Part shown: piece by piece, positions 52,744 to 61,292 of the stretch | Numbering within the stretch: the first letter of the stretch is position 1 | Layout: each line of letters opens with the position of its first letter | Assembly (NCBI RefSeq): GCF_014775655.1 | Contig: NZ_CP061274.1 | Location: 2,356,001-2,420,000, forward strand | Reading direction: 5' to 3' | Source: Clavibacter zhangzhiyongii | GTDB lineage: Bacteria; Actinomycetota; Actinomycetes; Actinomycetales; Microbacteriaceae | DNA length: 64,000 nt | The notes under the pieces: generated by a model | What the model was told of the DNA's origin: nothing | Database searches by the model: none | The model's input: only the letters and a program-made list of their open reading frames with translations | Made by a program: the position numbers and the translations under genes

Positions 52744-55047
52744 GTGCGGTATCGAGCGAGGAACGAGGACCGTCCGTCCACGGGGGGTGGTGCGGGCGGC
52801 GTCCGTCGATCCCGCGAGCGCGTCGTCCGCGCGGTCGCCCTCGTCGCGCTGCTCGCCGCGCTGGGCGCCGGCGGCACCGCCGCCGCGACCGCCGCCACCT
52901 CCCCTCCCGGCCCGCCGCCCACGACGCCGAGCCCCGACCCGTCGGCCGCACCCGCTCCCCGGCCCGCCCCCACGGTGGAGGCGCCGGTGTTCTCCACGGA
53001 CGGCGCCGTCGCCGTCACGGGCACGAGGCCGTCCGGGGTCGACGTGCAGGTCACCATCGCGAGCGTGCCCGCCGCCGTGACCCTCCCCTCCCCCACCACC
53101 TGGCGCGCGACCGCGACGGGCGTGCCCGACGGGCAGAGCCCCGTCCGCGTCACCGCGGGCGGCCAGGAGGCCACGGCCACCGCCTCCGTGCTGCGCGCGC
53201 CCCGGGTCAACAGCTTCTCCGTCGTCACGACGGGCCTCGTGAGCGGCACCGGCTTCCCGGGCGCGACGGTCGACGCGCGCTCGGGATCGGCCGCGTGCCG
53301 CGCCACCGTGGGCGCCTCCAGCACCTGGGCGTGCCTGCTCGCGCCGCCGCCGCCCTCCGGCACCGCCGTCCCCGTCACCGCCACGCAGACCACCTCCTGG
53401 AGCACGGGCGCCCCCGCGGTCGGCCGCGGCACCGGCAGCTTCGACACCACGGCGCCCGGTGCCGCCGTCATCACCGCCCCGGCGGCCGGCGCGACCGTCG
53501 ACGCGACGGGCATCACGATCTCGGGCACCTCCGACGAGGACGGCACCACGGTGCGCGCCTACCTGTCCGGCTACGGCGACGCGGCGTGCCAGGCGCAGGT
53601 CGCGGGCGGCCGGTGGTCGTGCACGACCGGGACGCTGCCGCCGGGGCCGCTCGGGATCACCGCGACCGTCACGGATCCGCTCGGCAACATCAGCGTCCTC
53701 GCCCGCGAGGTGCGGGTCACGATCCAGGCGCCCGCCACCGCGCCGACGCCCGGCGCGACGCCCACCCCCGGCACCCCGACGCCGGAGCCCTCGCGCTCCC
53801 CCGAAGGCGCCACGGCCGCGCCCGCCCCCGGATCCGGCGGCGGCGGCGGATCCGCCCCGGGCGCCGGTCCCTCCCCCGAGGGCGCGCCCGGCGCCGGTGC
53901 CGCGCCGCGGGCCACCGCCCCCGGCACGTGGAACGCCCCCACGCGCTTCGGCACCTCGCTCCAGCCGCTGCCCGCCGCCTTCACCGACGGCCGCGGGCTC
54001 CTGCCGCTGCTCCTCGCGCTCGGCGCCGTCCTCCTCGTCACCCTGCCGGCGCTCCTCCTCCGGGGCGCGCTCATCTCGCGCTTCGGCGGACGCCACCGCA
54101 CCTCCGACGATGTGACGCCGCTGCGCATCGTCGCCCGCGGCGACGCCGGGGCGCTCACCACGCGCGCCGCGGCCGCCGCCTTCACGGAGTCCACCGCCAC
54201 CACCGGGCAGATGCGCATCGTGCCCGGCACGCTCGACTCCGCGCCCCTCCCCGTGCCCGCCCGCCGCGAGCCCGAGCCGACGCTGCTCGGCACCCGCCCG
54301 GCCCACGAGCCCGGCCGCGCCCGCCGCTGGGGTGCGGCCGCCGCCGCGCTCGCCCTCGCGGCCGCGCTCGCCTCGCTCTCCCTGCCCGTCGGATCCGATC
54401 CCAACGCCGTGCGCCTCTTCCTCGCCGCGCTCGCGGGCCTCGCCGTCGTGAACCTCGTCGGCGTCGTGGCGGTCGCCGCGGTGGCGGGCCCCCTCGGCGC
54501 CGGACCCGCCCGCGTCCGCGCCGTGCCCGCCCTCCTCGTCCTCTCGGCGACGGCGGTGCTGGTCTCGCGCGGGTTCGGGCTCGCCCCGCCCGTCGTCATC
54601 GGCCAGGTGCTCGGCCTCGTGGCCGACGACCGCGACGACCGGTCGCGTGCCCGCCTCGCGCTGGTGCAGTCGGGATCGCTCGCCGCCCTCGGGCTCGTGG
54701 CGTGGATCCTCTACGGCCTCGTCCCCGCCACCGGCGGCATGTGGTGGCAGATGGCGAACGAGCTGCTCAGCACGGTCACGCTCGCGTCCCTCAGCTCCGC
54801 GGCGCTCGCGCTCGCGCCCGTCTCGCTCGTGCTCGGCAGGTCGCTGCTGCTGCGCTCCCTCCCGCTGTGGGCCGTCACGAGCGTCGTGGTCCTCACCCTC
54901 GCCTTCGCCGCCGTCGCCACGACCGCGAGCGGCGTCCCGGCCGGCGTGTGGATCACCTCGCTGGTCGTCGCCGCGGCCTTCGCGGCCGTGAGCCTCGCGG
55001 TGTGGCTCTGGATCCGCGTGGTCGAGCCCTCCGTCCAGCGCTCCTAG
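52744..55047 (+). CDS. Secreted Ig-like repeat protein with C-terminal polytopic membrane domain
   Basis: A 767-residue protein of unknown function. Signal-type hydrophobic segment at about residues 28-50, a Pro-rich tether, two or three bacterial Ig-like/adhesion modules (about residues 75-330; e.g. GITISGTSDEDGTTVRAYLS, then LGITATVTDPLGNISVLARE, with Cys pairs), a long Pro/Gly/Ala linker, one membrane helix near 420-440, a hydrophilic part, and then about seven more membrane helices to the C-terminus (from about residue 540). The GTG start is supported only by the strong promoter 8 bases upstream. Likely displayed at the cell surface. The repeat region is high in Thr, Ala and Pro. Confidence 0.75.
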   Translation: MRYRARNEDRPSTGGGAGGVRRSRERVVRAVALVALLAALGAGGTAAATAATSPPGPPPTTPSPDPSAAPAPRPAPTVEAPVFSTDGAVAVTGTRPSGVDVQVTIASVPAAVTLPSPTTWRATATGVPDGQSPVRVTAGGQEATATASVLRAPRVNSFSVVTTGLVSGTGFPGATVDARSGSAACRATVGASSTWACLLAPPPPSGTAVPVTATQTTSWSTGAPAVGRGTGSFDTTAPGAAVITAPAAGATVDATGITISGTSDEDGTTVRAYLSGYGDAACQAQVAGGRWSCTTGTLPPGPLGITATVTDPLGNISVLAREVRVTIQAPATAPTPGATPTPGTPTPEPSRSPEGATAAPAPGSGGGGGSAPGAGPSPEGAPGAGAAPRATAPGTWNAPTRFGTSLQPLPAAFTDGRGLLPLLLALGAVLLVTLPALLLRGALISRFGGRHRTSDDVTPLRIVARGDAGALTTRAAAAAFTESTATTGQMRIVPGTLDSAPLPVPARREPEPTLLGTRPAHEPGRARRWGAAAAALALAAALASLSLPVGSDPNAVRLFLAALAGLAVVNLVGVVAVAAVAGPLGAGPARVRAVPALLVLSATAVLVSRGFGLAPPVVIGQVLGLVADDRDDRSRARLALVQSGSLAALGLVAWILYGLVPATGGMWWQMANELLSTVTLASLSSAALALAPVSLVLGRSLLLRSLPLWAVTSVVVLTLAFAAVATTASGVPAGVWITSLVVAAAFAAVSLAVWLWIRVVEPSVQRS

Positions 55048-55205
55048 CAGCCGCCCCCGCGCGCTGTCCCGCTGCCACGCCGGGCCTGGTGCGCGCCGTC
55101 CGCCGGGGCCACACTGGGTGTCGCCGCCGGACCGGCGGAGCGGATCCGACCCGCGCAGCGCTGCGCAGCGCAGCGCATCGCGGGCCGACGACGGCGGGAG
55201 CGGGC

Positions 55206-56648
55206 ATGTCGCAGGCGAACACGGGCCTCTGGGCGGCGCTGACGAGGCGGAAGCCCGTCGACGCGATCGAGTCGGAGCCGGGCGCCGGCACCCCGGAGGG
55301 CGGGCTCACCCGCTCGCTCGGGCTCTGGCAGCTCACGGCGATCGGCGTGGGCGGCATCATCGGCACCGGCATCTTCACGCTCGCGGGCACGGTCGCGAAC
55401 CAGACCGCGGGCCCCGCCGTCCTCATCTCGTTCCTCATCGCCGGCATCGCGAGCGCGGCGGCCGCCCTCTCCTACGCGGAGTTCGCGGGCATGATCCCGA
55501 AGGCCGGCTCCGCGTACACCTACGGCTACGCGGCCCTCGGCGAGATCGTCGGCTGGTTCATCGGCTGGGACCTGCTGCTCGAGTACACCGCCATCGTGGG
55601 GGTGGTCGCCATCGGGGTGTCGGGCTACGCGGGCTTCCTCCTCGACCAGCTCGGCGTCGACCTGCCCGCCTGGATGCTCGGCGCGGCCGGCACGGGCGAC
55701 GGCCACGTGGTCGACCTGTTCGCGGTGATCCTCTGCCTCGGCACCGCCTTCGTCCTCACCCGCGGCATGAAGAGCGTCGGCCGCTTCGAGCTCTACCTCG
55801 TGGGGCTCAAGGTCGCGCTCGTGCTGGTGATCGTCGTCATCGGCTTCACGCAGATCACCGGCGCGAACTACCAGCCCTACTTCCCGTTCGGCGCGGCCGG
55901 GGTCTTCACGGGCGCCGCGACGGTCTTCTTCGCCGTGTTCGGCTACGACGCGATGAGCACCGCCGCCGAGGAGTCGAAGGACGCCACCAAGCACATGCCG
56001 AAGGCGATCCTGCTGTCGCTCGGCATCGCGATGGTGCTCTACGTGCTCGCCACGATCGTGCTCACGGGCATGCAGCGCTACAGCGAGATCGACCCGAAGA
56101 GCGGCTTCGCGACGGCGTTCGAGTCGGTGGGCCTCCCCGCGGTGGCGAACGTGGTGGCGGTCGGCGCGATCGTCAGCGTCGTCACGGTGATGCTCACCTT
56201 CATGCTCGGCGCCAGCCGCGTGTGGTTCTCGATGAGTCGCGACGGGCTGCTGCCGAGGTGGTTCGCGGTCACCGACCGGAAGCGCAACGTGCCGACGCGG
56301 GTCACGTGGATCATCGGCATCGGCTCGGCCCTCTTCGCCGGCTTCCTGCCCATCACGGTGGTGGCGGAGCTCACCAACATCGGGATCCTGCTGGCGTTCG
56401 TCGTGGTGTGCGCGGCCGTGATCGTGCTCCGCTACAAGCGGCCCGAGATCCCGCGGACGTTCCGGCTGCCGCTCATGCCCGTGGTGCCCATCGTCGGCAT
56501 CGCGTTCTCGCTGTGGCTCGTCTCGTCGCTGCCGTGGGAGACGTGGGTGCGCTTCGCGGTGTGGCTCGCCATCGGCCTCGTGATCTACCTCACCTACTCC
56601 CGCCGGAACTCCGTGCTCGCGCCGGACAGCCCGCGCAACCGGCGCTGA
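55206..56648 (+). CDS. Cationic amino acid permease (CAT family, APC superfamily)
   Basis: A 480-residue transporter with about 12 membrane helices. GLWQLTAIGVGGIIGTGIFT (TM1, residues 38-57), SYAEFAGMIPKAGSAYTYGY (TM3 region), VFFAVFGYDAMSTAAEESKD (TM6, residues 237-256) and LPLMPVVPIVGIAFSLWL identify the CAT/YhdG group. Likely imports cationic or branched amino acids. GGGAG lies 6 bases before the ATG at 55206. It ends before a strong bidirectional terminator. Confidence 0.93.
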   Translation: MSQANTGLWAALTRRKPVDAIESEPGAGTPEGGLTRSLGLWQLTAIGVGGIIGTGIFTLAGTVANQTAGPAVLISFLIAGIASAAAALSYAEFAGMIPKAGSAYTYGYAALGEIVGWFIGWDLLLEYTAIVGVVAIGVSGYAGFLLDQLGVDLPAWMLGAAGTGDGHVVDLFAVILCLGTAFVLTRGMKSVGRFELYLVGLKVALVLVIVVIGFTQITGANYQPYFPFGAAGVFTGAATVFFAVFGYDAMSTAAEESKDATKHMPKAILLSLGIAMVLYVLATIVLTGMQRYSEIDPKSGFATAFESVGLPAVANVVAVGAIVSVVTVMLTFMLGASRVWFSMSRDGLLPRWFAVTDRKRNVPTRVTWIIGIGSALFAGFLPITVVAELTNIGILLAFVVVCAAVIVLRYKRPEIPRTFRLPLMPVVPIVGIAFSLWLVSSLPWETWVRFAVWLAIGLVIYLTYSRRNSVLAPDSPRNRR

Positions 56649-56706
56649 CGCCGGCGCACGCCTGGCGCTCGCCCAGCGCACGCCCGGCGCACCGCCCGGA
56701 CGACGA

Positions 56707-56746
56707 CAGGGGCGCCGCCCCCCTCGCGAGGTGGGCGGCGCCCCTG
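56707..56746. terminator. Bidirectional terminator between the CAT permease and ferritin-like genes
   Basis: A perfect 14-bp stem (56707-56720 with 56733-56746) and a 12-base loop between convergent genes. Confidence 0.85.
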
Positions 56747-56764
56747 CTGCGTCGTGCCTGCGGG

Positions 56765-57706
56765 CTAGTTCGCGCCGCTGGTGTTGATGCCGCCGTTGAC
56801 GCCGTTCGGGTAGAACCCGCCCTTGGTGACGGCCTTGTTGTTCAGGTACACGATGTTGAGGACCTGACCGGTGGTGCGGCTGAACGCGATGCCGTTCGCG
56901 TCGGTCGGCACGAGGTTCGCGCCGCCCGAGATCGTGATGCCCTGGTCGAGGTCCGTGGACCCGTCGAGGGAGTCGCGCGCGTTCGAGATCGCGTTGGTCG
57001 GGGCCGCGAGGCCCTTCGCGAACAGCGACGTGCGGATGATGCCCGCGTGGTACGCCTCGACCGCGAGGATGCCGGCGGCCGCCTCGAGGTACGTCTTGTT
57101 CGTGATGAGCGGGGCGGCGCCCTTGTAGGCGGTCACTCCGACGTCCTCGAACACGAAGGACGCGAGAAGGAAGTTCTCGTCGCTCGCGAACGCGTCGAAC
57201 TTCTCGCCCGGCTTGATGAGGCCGGCGGCCGTGGCCGCGGCGGAGAACGCCGCGTCCAGGTCGATGGCGGGACGGGCGACCTTCGCCGAGCCCAGCGCGG
57301 AACGCAGGAACTTGACGTGGGCCTTCTCGTCCTGGGCGATCTCGCGGGCGTACTCGCGGATCGCGCGGTCCTTGAACTGGACCTGGCGACCGCCGGTGAC
57401 GCCACCGGGCGTGCCGACGCCCGAGATGTCGTTCGGGACGAGGCCCGCGCCGGTGGAGGCGCGGAGGTAGAACTCGGCCTCGAGGTACTCGAGGTTGAGC
57501 GCGAAGTTGAGGACGGCGAGGTCGGTGGCCTGGCCCGCGTCGGCCTCGGCCTGGGCGTCGGCCGCCTGGGCTCCGCTGGCGGGGATGAGGGCCGCGGCGC
57601 CGACGCCGAGTCCCGCGACGCCCGCGGCGCTGAAGAAGCGACGACGGTCGAGCGGCGACTGCGCGCTGCGGTCGATGGCCTGGGTGATGAACTTCTTGTC
57701 GAACAT
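56765..57706 (-). CDS. Ferritin-like domain, desiccation-related (PCC13-62-like) Tat-exported protein
   Basis: A 313-residue exported protein. Twin-arginine signal [20 protein letters not shown] (residues 20-40) with cleavage after GAQA. The mature part is a ferritin-like four-helix domain: [20 protein letters not shown], then [20 protein letters not shown] (E-x-x-H type), and [18 protein letters not shown], resembling plant desiccation-related protein PCC13-62 and its bacterial relatives. The C-terminal 80 residues are Gly/Asn-rich beta. Metal-binding Glu/His pairs are present but a ferroxidase role is unproven. GGGAG lies 8 bases before the ATG. Confidence 0.85.
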   Translation of the reverse strand: MFDKKFITQAIDRSAQSPLDRRRFFSAAGVAGLGVGAAALIPASGAQAADAQAEADAGQATDLAVLNFALNLEYLEAEFYLRASTGAGLVPNDISGVGTPGGVTGGRQVQFKDRAIREYAREIAQDEKAHVKFLRSALGSAKVARPAIDLDAAFSAAATAAGLIKPGEKFDAFASDENFLLASFVFEDVGVTAYKGAAPLITNKTYLEAAAGILAVEAYHAGIIRTSLFAKGLAAPTNAISNARDSLDGSTDLDQGITISGGANLVPTDANGIAFSRTTGQVLNIVYLNNKAVTKGGFYPNGVNGGINTSGAN

Positions 57707-57890
57707 GGATGAGCTCCCTTGATCGTCGCGGCCGTATCCCAGATACCGAGCGCGGGGTGGTTCGAACGCTAAACGGGTGTTCGGCATCCAGGAAGGGGCG
57801 CAGGGCGTTGTTTCGCTGGATGTCGGGAATCGTTCGGAACGGGGCTCCCAGCGGATTGGCCCGGATGCGCGCGGATCCCGGATCCGTCGA
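57707..57890. other. Intergenic region upstream of the ferritin-like gene
   Basis: These 184 bases hold the promoter region of the ferritin-like gene, with TATCTG and GATACG near 57735-57745 on its strand and a GGTTCGAACG palindrome near 57759. They also hold the 3' side of the OpgC-type gene. No terminator hairpin is seen for the latter. Confidence 0.35.
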
Positions 57891-60515
57891 TCAGGTGGGG
57901 ATGACCTTGAAGAGCACCTTGCGGGTCACCATGAACCAGATAGCCGCCAGGACGAGCGTGTGGACCACTGCCCCCTGCCAGGGGTTCGCCCTGTCGAGGA
58001 ACGGCAGGCTGCCCACGAGCAGCACGAAGAAGACGTGGACGATGAACACGTAGAGGCTCGCGGATCCGAGCGGCGTGTAGAACCAGCCGAAGGCGCGGTC
58101 GACGGGCTTCCACACCCGCGTGAGGAACGTGTACGCCACCACGAGCATCAGCGCGAGGTCGAGGAGCCGGCCCGGCTGCAGGAACGTCCGCTGGTACAGC
58201 GAGCCGTAGAGCGACGAGTAGAGGCCCTCGGGCACGCCGGGGAGCTGCACGCCGTACGTGTGGCCGGCCCAGAGCACCGCGAGCGACCCGACGTAGGCCA
58301 CCAGGCCGATCGTCACGAGCACGCGGCCGAGCCGGCCGGTGAGCGCACGCGTGATCGGCCTGCGGTAGTAGCCGATCACCATGCCGTTGAGGAAGGCGAC
58401 CTGCCACGTGAGCAGCGGGAAGACGTCCTCGAACATCGACGGCAGCACGCGGATGTCGTACAGCGCGTTGAGCACGTAGGCGGTCCAGCTGACGATGAGG
58501 ACGACCCACCACATCCGCCGGCGCAGCAGCCAGACGACCGCGGGCACGAGCAGGGTCAGCACCACGAACAGGCCCATGATGTTGAACACCCACGGGCCCA
58601 TGCGCAGCAGCAGCAGGTCGCGGATCGCGTACCAGGGCGGCGGGTAGTCGAGCAGGCGGTCGCCGTTCGGGTAGAGGTCGTAGACCTGGCCGCTCGCGAC
58701 CTCGCCGTCGGCGCCCGTGCCGCGGTCGGTGAAGGTGGTGATCACGTCGGTGGCGAGGAACGGCACGAACGTGAGCGCGAAGACGATGACGACCACGGCG
58801 ATCGCCACGACGTACTGCTTGAACGCGCGGCGCAGGATCGAGACGAGGGCCTTCATCTCGCCGAACCGCTTCACGGCCATCGGGTAGACCATGCCGAGCA
58901 CGAGGCCGGAGAGCAGCACGAACATCTCGGCGCCCGTGATGGCGCCGATCGCGTTGATCGTCACGAACGAGTACGGGCTCGCGATCTCGATGTGGGTGAT
59001 GACGACGGCCACGATGGTCCAGCCGCGGAACAGGTCGAGGCGGCGGTCGCGGGGGCTGTCCTCGTCCGGGTAGCGCCAGCCGGGCTTGAGGCGGCCGAGG
59101 ATCCCGGAGGCGAGGAAGAGCACGAGGAGCACGACCGCGCAGAGGACGATCCAGCCCATCTGCTCGTCCTGGGGCGATCCCGGGTCGCGGTACTGCGCGG
59201 TCGCGACGTTCGCGCGCTCCTGGTCGAAGACCTCGGTGACGGGGCCGAGGGTGGCCGTCGCGGGATCGAGGTCGGCCCGGAGCGCCGACGCGATGGCCGG
59301 GTCGCCGGTGGCGCGCCAGTCGATGAGCGCGCCGTCCGCCTCGGCCTCCTCCCGCTCGAGCTCCCGCCAGACGACCATGCCGATGCCCGGGTGCGCGGCG
59401 CGCACGTCGGCGGCGAGCACCTGCTCCCACCACGCGCTCTTGATCTCGGCCTCGCCGGCGCCGTCGTCGCGCGCCGGGTCGTAGAGGGCGCCCGTCTCGA
59501 TCACCGCGGGCTTGCCCGTGCCGTCGATCCACTCGGCCGCGAAGTCGCGTCCGGCGCCGCTGTCGTCCGGGTAGCCGTAGTCGCCCGCGAGCTCGCGCAG
59601 GTACTTGCCCTCCTCGGGCACGACGTTCTCGCCGAACTCCTGCTGCGGCACCACCTCGCTGCCGAGGTAGTCCTCCGTCGACGGGCCCTCGACGAAGTCC
59701 TCCTCGGCGCCGAAGTGGGAGGCGGACAGGCCCACCCAGTCGACGGCCTCGTCGCCCGGGTAGTAGGGGCGGTACGCGTCGTCGTCGGCGTCGACCCGGC
59801 CGTTCCCGTCGGTGTCGAGCTCCGCGATGGGGCGGGTGCCGGAGGCGTCCGTGAGGCCGTCCGCGGCGCCGAAGGGGTAGCCGGCCGCGTACGCCGGCGA
59901 CCAGACGGTCACGGCGCCCGCGTCGGAGGCGTGGACGGCGTCGGCGACCTGGCGGAAGGCCTGCACGTAGGCGGACGGCTGCTGCCCCCACGGGGTCCAC
60001 GAGCCGTTCATCTCGGGCGCGAACCGGACGAGCGCGCGGGAGTCGTAGCGCTCGCGGAGCACCTCGAGGCGGTCGGTGAGGGCGGTCGCGTCCGCCGCCG
60101 TCAGCTCGCCGAGCGGGACGGACGGCTCGAGGGTGAGGAAGAGGAGCGATCCCTGCTGCGCGGCCTGCTGCGCGAACTGGTCGAGGTAGGTGACGTCGTC
60201 GGAGGAGAGCGGGTAGCGCACCGACTGGCCGAGGACGGCGGGGGTCGCGCCGAGGCGGTCGGCGTAGCTGCGCGCGTCGTCCGCGGTCCAGTCGAGGATC
60301 CCGCCGAACCAGGGCGCGTCAGGCGCGGTCGTGAGGTCGAGGTCGTCGGCGCGGGCGGCGGGTGCCGTCGCGGCGGGCGCCGGGCCGGCGGGCACGGCGA
60401 GCGCCGCGGTCGCCGGGACGACCGCGATGGCGAGCGCGACGACGGCCGCGGCCCAGCCGCGCATCCCGCCCCGCGTTCGCCCGCCCCCGCGCGCCCGCAT
60501 CCCCCCGGAGCGCAT
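57891..60515 (-). CDS. GH26-like glycosidase fused to OpgC-type membrane acyltransferase
   Basis: An 874-residue fusion. Signal/anchor helix at about residues 20-42. Residues 60-420 form an extracytoplasmic glycosidase-like TIM barrel resembling GH26: acid/base E168 in [14 protein letters not shown] and candidate nucleophile E340 in [10 protein letters not shown] calcium-loop-like [13 protein letters not shown] occurs at 234-246. A membrane helix near 453-472 leads to a polytopic C-terminal half (about 490-874) of the OpgC/acyltransferase type: [52 protein letters not shown]. OpgC adds acyl (succinyl) groups to periplasmic glucans. Together they suggest trimming and acylation of an exported polysaccharide. 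The start shares a base with the anti-sigma gene stop (TGATG); an ATG at 60500 is an alternative. Confidence 0.82.
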   Translation of the reverse strand: MRSGGMRARGGGRTRGGMRGWAAAVVALAIAVVPATAALAVPAGPAPAATAPAARADDLDLTTAPDAPWFGGILDWTADDARSYADRLGATPAVLGQSVRYPLSSDDVTYLDQFAQQAAQQGSLLFLTLEPSVPLGELTAADATALTDRLEVLRERYDSRALVRFAPEMNGSWTPWGQQPSAYVQAFRQVADAVHASDAGAVTVWSPAYAAGYPFGAADGLTDASGTRPIAELDTDGNGRVDADDDAYRPYYPGDEAVDWVGLSASHFGAEEDFVEGPSTEDYLGSEVVPQQEFGENVVPEEGKYLRELAGDYGYPDDSGAGRDFAAEWIDGTGKPAVIETGALYDPARDDGAGEAEIKSAWWEQVLAADVRAAHPGIGMVVWRELEREEAEADGALIDWRATGDPAIASALRADLDPATATLGPVTEVFDQERANVATAQYRDPGSPQDEQMGWIVLCAVVLLVLFLASGILGRLKPGWRYPDEDSPRDRRLDLFRGWTIVAVVITHIEIASPYSFVTINAIGAITGAEMFVLLSGLVLGMVYPMAVKRFGEMKALVSILRRAFKQYVVAIAVVVIVFALTFVPFLATDVITTFTDRGTGADGEVASGQVYDLYPNGDRLLDYPPPWYAIRDLLLLRMGPWVFNIMGLFVVLTLLVPAVVWLLRRRMWWVVLIVSWTAYVLNALYDIRVLPSMFEDVFPLLTWQVAFLNGMVIGYYRRPITRALTGRLGRVLVTIGLVAYVGSLAVLWAGHTYGVQLPGVPEGLYSSLYGSLYQRTFLQPGRLLDLALMLVVAYTFLTRVWKPVDRAFGWFYTPLGSASLYVFIVHVFFVLLVGSLPFLDRANPWQGAVVHTLVLAAIWFMVTRKVLFKVIPT

Positions 60516-60964
60516 CAGCCGCGGAGCCGGACCAGCCGCCAGCGGTTGCTGCCGTCGGTGCGCTCGTAGGTGAGGTCGTCGAGGACGGCCTGCGCGAGCG
60601 CGAGCCCGCGGCCGCTCTCGCTGAGGTCGTCGGGCATGGACACCTGCGTGAGGTCGACGACCGCGGGCTGCCCGTCGTCCTCGAACAGCGCCACGATGCG
60701 GTCGTGCTGGCAGATCACCGTCATGGTGAAGGTGACGGGGTACCCCGCGCGCTCCCGCATGGCGACGCCGTGCTCGACCACGTTGCCGGCGATCTCCACC
60801 ACGGCCGTCTCGAACAGCATCCGCTCGGTGTCGCTGACGTCGAAGGCCTGGTCCCACACCGCCGCGATCACCGCGTGCACGGCGGCGAGGCTCTCGTCCA
60901 CCGCCGGGAGCGTGACGTTGGCCCGCACCGGAGGCGCGTGGTGCGTCCTGCCCTCATCGGTCAC
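60515..60964 (-). CDS. RsbW-type anti-sigma factor / serine kinase (HATPase_c_2)
   Basis: A 149-residue GHKL ATPase. N-box ETAVVEIAGNVVEHGV (about residues 52-67), G1 box FEDDGQPAVV and G2 box LSESGRGLALAQAVLDDL (about 115-132). Such proteins bind a sigma factor or phosphorylate a STAS partner. The gene follows the STAS gene with an 11-base overlap (GTG at 60964) and belongs to a PP2C-STAS-kinase partner-switching set. No sigma factor gene is visible in the window. Confidence 0.9.
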   Translation of the reverse strand: MTDEGRTHHAPPVRANVTLPAVDESLAAVHAVIAAVWDQAFDVSDTERMLFETAVVEIAGNVVEHGVAMRERAGYPVTFTMTVICQHDRIVALFEDDGQPAVVDLTQVSMPDDLSESGRGLALAQAVLDDLTYERTDGSNRWRLVRLRG

Positions 60965-61292
60965 GGAACACGCCCTCGGGCGAGTCGTGCACCGTGAGGA
61001 CGCGGTTGAGGTTCGTGAGCTCGAGCACCGCCTTGACCTGGGCGTTGGGGCGGGCGAGCCGCAGGTCGCCGCCCGCCTGCCGCGCGCGCTTGAGGCCGGA
61101 GACGAGGGCGCCGAGGCCGGAGGAGTCCATGAACTCCGTACTGCCGAGGTCGACCACGACGAACGCCCGGCCGCCGTCGATGACCTCGGTGACGACCGTC
61201 GTGAGCTGCCGCGCGGAGACCATGTTGAGGCGTCCGCTCGGCGTGACGACGCTGACGTCGGTCCCCTGCTCGGTCACTGCGATGTCGATCAT
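60954..61292 (-). CDS. STAS-domain anti-sigma factor antagonist (RsbV/SpoIIAA-like)
   Basis: A 112-residue single STAS domain: VSVVTPSGRLNMVSARQLTT at the N-terminus, the phosphorylation loop STEFMDSSGLGALVSGLKRA (candidate phospho-Ser in DSSG, about residue 58), and NLNRVLTVHDSPEGVF at the end. Unphosphorylated antagonist would bind the HATPase. AAGGAGG lies 5 bases before the ATG at 61292, which also overlaps the glycosyltransferase stop (ATGA), so it can be translated independently as well as coupled. Confidence 0.92.
   Translation of the reverse strand: MIDIAVTEQGTDVSVVTPSGRLNMVSARQLTTVVTEVIDGGRAFVVVDLGSTEFMDSSGLGALVSGLKRARQAGGDLRLARPNAQVKAVLELTNLNRVLTVHDSPEGVFRDR

Noticed and set aside
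52734-56648. A 1304-codon frame on the plus strand suggesting a giant fusion protein.
   Set aside because: It passes out of frame through the Ig-like protein gene and becomes real only at the permease ATG at 55206, which has its own ribosome-binding site.
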